From assembly GCF_039540515.1 (NCBI RefSeq), contig NZ_BAABFA010000009.1, positions 1-64,000 of the forward strand: 64,000 bases of DNA. The letters run 5' to 3'. Below the pieces are notes generated by a model that made no database searches, was not told the origin of the DNA, and was given only the letters and a program-made list of their open reading frames with translations. The DNA comes from Nemorincola caseinilytica. Lineage in GTDB: Bacteria > Bacteroidota > Bacteroidia > Chitinophagales > Chitinophagaceae. The position numbers and the translations under genes were made by a program. The first letter of the stretch is position 1, and every line of letters starts with the position of its first letter. Below are positions 1-9,500 of the stretch, in pieces.

Positions 1-3000
1 GCCTACTGTGCTCGTGCCGTTATACAGCTGGTAGTTGATGCCGGTGTTAGAGTTGTTCAGGGTTATAGCCGCACCTGCGCTGTTCTGGCATATCGTGCCG
101 CCGCCGCTTACCGTATGCAACTGGGGAAGGGCGTTGATGCTTATGGTCACCACTCCGCTCATATCGCTCATACAGCCTGTGGTCAGGTCTGTCGCCTGTG
201 CGCTGTAGGTGCCTGCTACCGTAAAGGTGCCTATATCTATAGGAGTGCCCGTACCGAAGCCTGCAGTGCCTGCTACTGCGCTGCCGTTATACAGCTGGTA
301 GCTCACGCCGGGGGCGCTGCCGCCAAGGCCTACCGTTACTCCGCTGCCACCCGCGCAGTAGCTGCCGCCGCCTGTCACGGTCTGTACCGCGGGCAGTGCG
401 TTCACGCTCACGCTCACCGTACCGGTCATCGCGTTCGTACAGCCCGTGCCGCTGTTATAGCCTATGGTCGTGTAGTCGCCTCCGGCCGTCATGCTGCCGA
501 AGTCAACGGCAAGGCCCGTACCTGCAACAAGGCCGCCCGTAGGTACGCCATCGCGGTACAGCTGGTAGCTTACGCCCACCTGCGAGTTGCCTATTCCTAC
601 ATGTACGCCTGTGCCGCCTGCGCAGTACGCGCCGCCGCCTGTCAGGGTCTGGGCCAATGGCAGTGCGTTCTGCACTACTGTGGCGCTGCCGTTCATCGTG
701 CTGGTACAGGTACCGTTATCTGCGCCTACATAGTAGGTAGCTGCAAGGGTATGTATCCCGAAGCTCAGCGCTGCGCCCGTGCCGGTAGCTGCTGTGCCTA
801 CAGGAAGGCTGCCGTTGTACAGCTGGTAGCTTACGCCTGCTGTGCTGCCGCTCAGACCTATGGATACGCCTGTGCTGCCCGCGCAGTAGCTGCCGCCGCC
901 TGTTACATTATATATTGTCGGTACCGCATTGATAGATACAGATGCCGTGCCTGTCATATTGTTCGTACAGCCCGTTACAGGGTCCGTAGCTTTCACCATA
1001 TAGGTGCCGCTCATCGTCTGGCTGCCGAAGCTGATGGCAGAGCCTGTACCGGGTACCGCGCTGCCCATCGCCGTCAGGCCATTGTACAGCTGGTAGTTGA
1101 TACCGGTCTGGCTGCTGCCAAGGCCTACCGCTACGCCTGTGCCGCCTGCGCAATAAGCGCCGCCGCCATTCACTATCTGTGCCACTGGCAATGCATTGAT
1201 AGTGATGCCTGCGCTGCCGCTCATCACGCGCGTACATGCGGTGGTGGCATTGGTGGCCAGTACCGTATAGGTGCCGCTCGCCGTCTGGGTGCCCAGGCCG
1301 ATGGCCGAGCCGCTGCCAGCTACCGCGGTGCCTACTGTGGCCGCGCCATTGTACAGCTGGTAGTTAACGCCTGTCTCAGAACCTGAAAGGCTGATGGCCT
1401 GACCGCTGCCGCCTGCGCAGTAGCTGCCGCCGCCCGTCACTGCATATACTGTAGGAAGGGGGTTGATGGTGATAGAGGCAGTACCGCTCATAGCACGCGT
1501 ACAGCCCGTGGTAGTATTGGTCGCCAGTACCGTATAGGTGCCTGCCGCAGTACGAAGACCGAAGCTCACCGCAGCACCGCCGCTCACCGCAGCGCCGCTC
1601 GCAGTTGCACCATTGTACAGCTGGTAGTCCACACCTGCCTGTGTGGTGCCCGTAAGCCCTATCGTAACACCCGTACCGCCCGCGCAGTAGCTGCTGCCCG
1701 AGGCGCTCACCGCGAACACATTAGGCAGTGCATTTACCGTTATCACAGCGCTGCCGTTCATATTGCTCTGGCAGCCCGTTACGCTGTTGGTCGCCTGTAC
1801 CGTATAGGTACCCGCAGTAAGCTGGTTGCCGAAGTTCAGCGCACTACCCGTACCGCTCATCACGCTCACCAGCGTAGCGCCCATCGACAGGCTGTAGTTC
1901 ACTCCTGTGGACGAACCGCTCAGCCCCACAGCTACTCCCGTACCACCGGCGCAATATGCACCCGTACCCGTTACAGGGTATACCGTAGGCAAGGGGTTGA
2001 TGCCGATAGAGGCCGTACCGCTCATGTTGTTCGAACAGCCCGTAGTAGGGTTGATAGCGAATATCGTGTAGGTACCTGTCAAAGTTTGTGTTCCGAAGCT
2101 AATAGGAGAGTTAGTGCCTCCCATTGTGCTGCCTATTTGCGCAGCGCCATTGTACAGCATATAGTTGACACCTGTTTGAGAACCACCGAGGCCAACTGTT
2201 ACACCAGTACCACCGGTACAATAATTGCCGCCACCGGTAATGGGGTATATCACAGGCAGTGCATTTACCGATACGGTAGCAGAACCGGTCATACCGGTAG
2301 AGCACCCTGTAGCAGTGTTCACACCTATCATAGTGTAGCTACCGGCAGTGGTCTGCAGGCCGAAGTTCAGCGAAGAACCATTACCCGGCACCGCAGTACC
2401 TACAGGCGTGCCCGAACGATACATCTGGTAGCTGACACCCGACTGCGAGCCGGAAAGTGTGATATTCTGACCGGCGCCGCCTATGCAGTAGCTACCGCCA
2501 CCACCTACAGTGAAGGCAGTGGGCAGTGCATCGATGTTTATCACGGCCGATCCCGACATGTTAGCAGTACATGTAGTAATAGCATTTGTAGCGCGTACAG
2601 TGTATGTACCCGCGGCAGTGAAGGTGCCAAAGCTGAGCGCAGAGCCCGTACCTGCTACCGGAGCGCCAGTAGCCGTAGAACCATTGTACAACTGGTAGTT
2701 AACACCGGCAGTAGAACCGCTCAGTGTTACCGGGAAACCGGTGCCGCCGCTGCAGTAGCTACCGCCACCGCCTGTGGTAAATACTGTGGGCAGTGCGTTC
2801 TGCATCACTATGGCAGTACCGCTCATATTGCTGGTGCAGCCCACGGCAGATGTGGCCGTAGCCGAGTAAACACCTGCAGGCTGCACACCAAAGCTCAGCA
2901 CACCACCGGGGCTTACTACAGGCACACCTACAGGTGTAGCGCCATTGTATAACTGGTATGTAACACCATTGGTAGAGTTAGAAAGACCTACTGCCAGGCC

Positions 3001-3590
3001 GGCAATGCTGGCACAATAGCTGCCACTACCCGTCATGTTATAGACATTAGGCAGTGCATTAGTGCTTATGGTAGCGCTGCCCAGCATATTGTTGGTACAG
3101 CCGGTCGCATTGTTCACGGCCGATACGGTATAAGTACCCACACCGGTCATATTACCGAAGCTGAACGCAACACCCATACCCGCAGCAGATGTGAGCGCCG
3201 TAGAGCCATAGTACAATGTATAGTCTATACCGGGCTCGCCATCGCTAAGACCCACAGGCATACCTGTACCGCCTACGCAGTAGCTGCCACCGCCCGTTAC
3301 TGTATATGCTACAGGCAATGGGTTGATGGCCACTGTGGCGCTGCCACTCATCATAGTGGGGCAGGGCGATCCAAGACCTGTCATTACTATATAGTTGCCT
3401 GCAACTGTCTGGCTGGGGAATACTATGGGCGCACCTGTACCGGCAATGGTAGAGCCCACCGGCATACCATCTCTGTAGAGCTGGTAGGTCTTGCCGATGT
3501 CCGAACCGCTGAGCTGAACGGTAACACCCGTACCGCCTGCGCAGTAGCTGCCGCCACCCATTACAGCGTATACTATTGGCCTTTGTACCA
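1..3590 (-). repeat. About 14 tandem SYCAGGTG / YQLYNG protein repeats
   Basis: The YQLYNG core recurs near 27, 289, 558, 817, 1087, 1349, 1617, 1887, 2150, 2425, 2686, 2948, 3215 and 3476, a period of about 265 bp (88 residues). Each unit has one Cys in SYCAGG and usually one in the CT(N/T)(N/R)MSG segment, so an intradomain disulfide is plausible. The array continues past the left edge. Confidence 0.9.
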
Positions 3591-6500
3591 CCGTCACGGT
3601 GCTTGATGCTACCCTGTTGCTGGTACAGCCCGTACCTGTATATGTGACACTGAGCGAGTAGATGCCCGATGCCGCTGTGGTAGTAGCTGTGAGTGATGTA
3701 GTACCCGCAGCCGTAGTAGCACTGTAGCTGTTAGGGCCTGTCCAGTTGTAAGACACCAGTGTACCTGCACCGCTGGTAGCACCGGCCGTAAGTGTTATGG
3801 CCGACCCTGTACACAGCGCCGTGGGCGATGCCGTGATAGATGCTACCGTAGGCAGGCTGTTCACAGTAGCGCTGGTAGTGCGTGTGCCGGTAGCGGTACA
3901 GTTAGCGGCATCGGTCACAACAACAGAGTAAACGCCTGTGGCTGCTGTGGTAGCAGATGTTATAGTTGGGTTCCGGACAAGGCTATTGAAGCTGTTAGGT
4001 CCGGTCCACGAATAAGTATATGCACCTGTACCACCTGTTGCCGTGCTGAAGAGGCCTAGAGTGCTACCCGCACATATGGGGCCATCATTGGAGACCGTCA
4101 CCATTGCAGGGCGGGGATTCACTACGGCAGTAGTAGTAGATGTGCTGCTTGTAGCGCAGTTATTGGCATCTGTAACAGTGAGCGAATATGTGCCCGAAGA
4201 AGCCGTAGTGGCATTAGGGATAGAAGGATCTTCTACCGCAGAGCTGAATGATGGGCCTGTCCATGATATGTCATATGGCGTAACGCCACCTGCTATGGTA
4301 CTGGTCAGGTTCAGTGTGGCATCGGCACATATGGGGCCATTGTTGCCTATGGCCGTTACCTGCGGACGGGCATATACCGTTACTGTGAAGTTCTTTGGCG
4401 AACCCGCACATGTAAGACCTGATATGGTAAGTGATGGTGTAACGGTGAATGTACCCGATATGGTCGTAAGGCCGGGATTGGTGCCGGTAAAGGCTCCTAT
4501 ATTACCCGTACCATTGGCAACTGTGCCTATAGCGGTATTACTGTTGCTCCATGTATATACGTTCGATGCCGATCCGCCTGTGAATGTTGTGGCAGGCACC
4601 GTATTGTTGGCGCATACAGCACTGCTACTCACTGCGTTCACTGTTGGCGTCGGGTTCACGCGTATGGTAAAGTTCTGGCTGGCGCCTGTACAGCCATTGG
4701 CCGATGGCGTCACCGTTACTACTGCTGTCTCTGCTGCAGATGTACTGCTGTTCGTACCCGTGAAAGAAGCTATGTCGCCCGTGCCGCCAGATACAAGACC
4801 TATCACGGCATTGGTATTCGTCCAGCTATAGAGCGTACCGCTTACAGGGCCTGTGAAATTCGTAGCCGCAACAGAAGTGTTGTTGCACACCGCCTTATCG
4901 GCAGGATCGGCCACTGCGGGTGTGGGGTTCACAGTATAGTTGAAGCTCTGGCTGCTGCCTGTACAGCCCGCGGCCGATGGTGTCACCACCACGGTGGCCA
5001 CTACAGGAATGCTGCCTGTATTGGTAGCCGCAAAAGAGCTTATGTTGCCGTTGCCCGCAGAAGCAAGACCGATGCTGGTGGTAGTGTTCGTCCAATCGTA
5101 CTGTGTGCTGGCAACTGTGCCGGTGAAGGTAACGGCAGTAGTGAAGGCCGTGTTACATACTGCCTGGTCGGCAGGGTCGGCAACAGTAGGCGTAGGCTTC
5201 ACGCTGATGGTGAAGGTCCTTGTAGTACCTGTACAGCCATATGCCGATGGTGTCACGTTAACAGTAGACACTGTGGTAGCGCTGGTGCTGTTGGTAGCGG
5301 TGAACGATGCTATATCGCCCGTGCCGGATGTGGCCAGACCAGTAGTTGTATTGCTGTTCGTCCAGGTATATACGGCTACAGGCACATAACCTGTGAATGT
5401 CACCGCCGTAGTAGCGAATGTATTACATACCGACTGATTGGACGGTGTGTTCACTGTAGGTGTCGGGTTCACAGTATAGGTGAATGTTTGCGTAGCACCT
5501 ACACAGCTAGCCGCAGTAGGGGTAACTGTAACCGTAGACACTATAGGGGCATTAGCGATATTGGTAGCCACGAATGCCGATATATGCGTATTGCCTGATG
5601 TTGCCAGGCCGGTAGCAGTATTATCATTCACCCATGTATAAGTAGTGCCGCCTACTGTGCTTACGAAATTGGTAGCCGGGGCCACAGTGTTGTTACATAC
5701 CGCCTGATCGGTAGGATCGGTAAGCACGGGTGTAGGCCTCACGCTGATGGTGAATGTCTGGCTGCTGCCGGTACAGCTATTGGCCGATGGCGTTACCGTT
5801 ACCGTAGAAACTATCACGGCATTGGTACTGTTGGTAGCTGTAAAAGATGCTATATCGGTATTGCCCGATGAGGCAAGACCTGTAGCAGTATTATCGTTCG
5901 TCCATGTATATACGGTACCACTCACAGCGCCGGTGAAGTTGACGGCCGTAGTGTTGGCGTTATTACATACCGACTGGTCAGTGGGGTCCGAAACTGTTGG
6001 TGTTGGGTTCACGGTATAGGTAAATGTCTGGCTGCTGCCGGTACATCCTGCCGCAGTAGGCGTCACTGTCACTGTTGCCACCACGGGCGTGCTGCCGGTA
6101 TTCACTGCAGTGAAAGAAGCGATATCGGTATTTCCGGTAGTGGCAAGGCCTATGCTCGAGGTATTATTGGTCCAGTTATATACGGTACCGCTCACCGCAC
6201 CGCTGAAGCTGATGGCCGTGGTAGAGGCATTGTTACATACTGCCTGATCCGTAGGATCTGCAACATCGGGCGTGGGCTTCACCGTATAGGTGAATGTCTG
6301 CGAAGAACCCGGGCAGCTATTGGCCACAGGTGTCACTGTCACAGTGGCCACTACATTGGCAGCAGTACTATTGGTAGCAGTGAAAGTTGGTACGCTGGTA
6401 TTGCCCAACGAGGTAAGACCTATGCTTGTAGTGCTGTTGGTCCAGTTATACGTTGTGCCCGATACGGGAGAACCGCTGAAGGTAACGGCAGTGGTAGTTG

Positions 6501-9500
6501 CATTATTACATACCGACTGATCCGCAGGGTCGTTCACCGTAGGTGTCTGGTTCACTGTCACATTTATGGTACGCGATGCCGTAGCAGTGCCATCGCTCAC
6601 CTGTATGGTGAACGCATCTGTACCGTGGTAGCCAGCAGTAGGCGTATAAGTAAGCCCTGTAGGCGTTATAGTGCCCGAGCCTGTAGAAGCGGTAGCATTG
6701 AAGCCCCCCAGCGTACCATGCAATGGTGTACCGGTCACACTCCAGGTAAGCGTTTGCGAAGCATCTTCATCTACCACACCCAGGTTACTATTGATGGCGG
6801 TAGCGCTTGCATCCTGGCATATCGTCATGGTACCTGTAGCGCCGCCTGCAAATACAGGCGCCACATTGTCTGTCAGCGTCAGTATATCAGATTCATCTTC
6901 TGCAAGTATAGATGGGTTGCGGATTATTACCGTATAGCCACCGGCCTGGTTCGTCTCATAAGTACTGTTGGTGGCGCCGGGTATTATCACAGCATCCTTC
7001 ACCCACTCATAAGTATATGCAGGATCGGTAGGCGTAGCGGTAAGGGTAGCCGTTATCGATGGGCCCACCATGTAAGATGTGGTAGTGATCTCGGCCGCAC
7101 CCGGCAGATCGCCATCTATAAGGAAGAATCCGCTGAAGCCTTTAAAGGTCCCCGTGAATGCTACATTGCTACCCCACGTTGTGATGGTAGGTGTCACACG
7201 CTTAGAGTTCAGCTTGTGAATAGTGGCGTTCGTAGGCTCATTCGTCTTAACGATGTAGAGAGATGATGGGCTTACTCCGCTCAGCTCCGCATTTGTATAG
7301 TAGAATGTCGCATCATAGGTAGATGAAGAACCCGTTGTGGGTGTTATAGAGAACTCCTTCACCGACCTGTTCACCGCAGCATCGAATGTAGACGGAACAA
7401 AACCATTGCCCGATGTCGTTATGGCCGCGTTCACACAACCCAGGTCCTGCGAGGCATTCCTTACCATTGCCACTACGCTGCCGGTGGTATTATAGAAATA
7501 AGACGCGTTCACGCCGGTGTCTACTTGTGCCGAGCGTAATGTGGTATTCGTTTCTACAGGTGTACCGTCGCCACCTCCTGAAACAGGTGTCTGAGAGAAC
7601 TGTAGGACCGGAAGACTTCCCGCTACTGTTGTAGCAGGGTTCGTGCAGGATGTGCCCGCGCTTTGCGTGGTATATGCCAATCCGTTATAGCCGCTCGAAG
7701 CCTTCGCGGTTACCCAATCTGTCCCTCCCGGTGTACCCGAGGCATTACGCCAGCATATATTTACTACCAGATTGCTTGTACCGTTCCAGGTAAAGCCGGA
7801 TGAGAATACCAGCTCATTCCAGCCCAGTACAGTGGTCACATCGCCGGTATATACGGTGGTCAGCGCCTCTGGGGCAAAACCCATTGACATGGTCGTAGCA
7901 GAAGAATTGGCCATGCTTATCGTATAGTCCTCATACGGCAGCGTTGAATTTTTCGTCATCACCTTCACTTTCAAAGCGGTGATAGGCGAGGTAGAAGATA
8001 TACCTGCTGCGGTAAGGTCGGCAGCTTTAAAGAGATATTGAGCCCTGGCCTGTGTGAAAAATCCGGCGAACAGTCCATTATGAGCAAGGCTACTTGTCGA
8101 GTCTCCCATGCTGACGTAAGACAGCGGCGTGGTCATAGCTACCGCAGTATCATCGTTAATGATGTTCACGCGTATGTTCTCATTGGCACCTACGCCCGCG
8201 CTGCTACCTGCGGCATCTACCGCAAGGTGCAGATAGAAGAACCTGTCATCATTTATCTTCACATTGTCGAAGATGGTCACAGATACGTTCTGCGGTGTGG
8301 CGCTACCCGCCGGGAATGTGAGCGACGTCGTGTTCAGCACAAAGTCCACACCACTCCTGGCAGTGCCGCCTGCGCCTACCGATATCGCTACCACTGGGCT
8401 GCCGCCGGTGGGGGCCGTACCCGTTATGCTCACCGGTATATCTATGGTCCTGCTGGCAGGGCATGCTGTGGTGCCTGCATTCTCGTTTATGTCCACTGTT
8501 GTTGCAGAGAAAGCTATCGTTTGTGCAGGTGCTGCCGTTGCAAAGCTCAGAATAGAGCCATTCGTTGTTCCGTAACTGTTCTCACCCATCACTCGGAAAT
8601 AATAGGTAGTGCTCGATGCCAGCCCGGTTATATTGGCGGTCACTGCTGTAGCGCTGCTACCTGTTACAGGCGAAGGCGTTGCAGTAACAGTGGTGACACC
8701 CGATGACAGGTCTGACACGGTACTGTATGCAAAAGTAACAGTGGTGCTGGCAGTGTTCGCATTCACACTAGCATTGAGCGTAGCGCCCGTGGTGGATACG
8801 GCAGTAGCGGCAGCAGTGGCCACCGCCGGAGCGCCTGAAGCAGATATGGTAAGCTGCACCGCAGGTGTGAACTGGTCGTAAATACTAGCTACTGCATGCG
8901 AAAGGTGTGTTCTATAATAAGTGGTGGCCGTTACTGTAGCCGTATAGGTGGCATCCGTAGCGCCACTTATATCCGTCCATACACTGTTATCGGGCGAGCT
9001 CTGCCACTGGTATCTCGCATTTCCGCCATCCATGTTGGTAGACAGAACAGAATTATAAGATGGGATCGTGCCCGATGTAACGGTAGCTTTCGTTACCAGC
9101 CCGCTCACCGAGCCATAAAGGTCGCCGTCCATCGTAATGGTGGCCGAGGGGTTGATGTCTGTGCGTATATACAGGGCGCCTGCCAAAGAATTCACATTGG
9201 ACACACCGCTTATCAGCGCATTGTTGCGCACCGACAGCGGAGCGTATAGCTTCACATCATTGACAGGGGGATATCCTATAACAAAGTCGTTCACCATTGT
9301 GCTACCACTGCCCCCTATTTCAGTTCCCTCTTCCTCTATCCTCAGTGTGCCGCTGTTAGCCGAAATGGTACCATTATTAACAAGGTTCTTCATGCCCTTC
9401 AGTACCATTTGCAGTGCGCCTGAGCCTGTTACCTTTGTTCCGTCGGCTATAACTACCGAAGCTCCAGACCCTACTCCGTACATAGTGAGGTCAAGTATAC

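Noticed and set aside
115..1386. A 423-codon plus-strand open frame
   Set aside because: It is antisense to the adhesin repeats, in the exactly complementary codon register, and its translation is Cys/Ala/Tyr-rich low-complexity repeats. The opposite strand reads as coherent domains.
1..6540. Regular about 265-bp periodicity suggestive of a CRISPR or satellite array
   Set aside because: The period is a protein-domain repeat in a continuous frame. Units vary at the DNA level and there are no short identical repeats with unique spacers.
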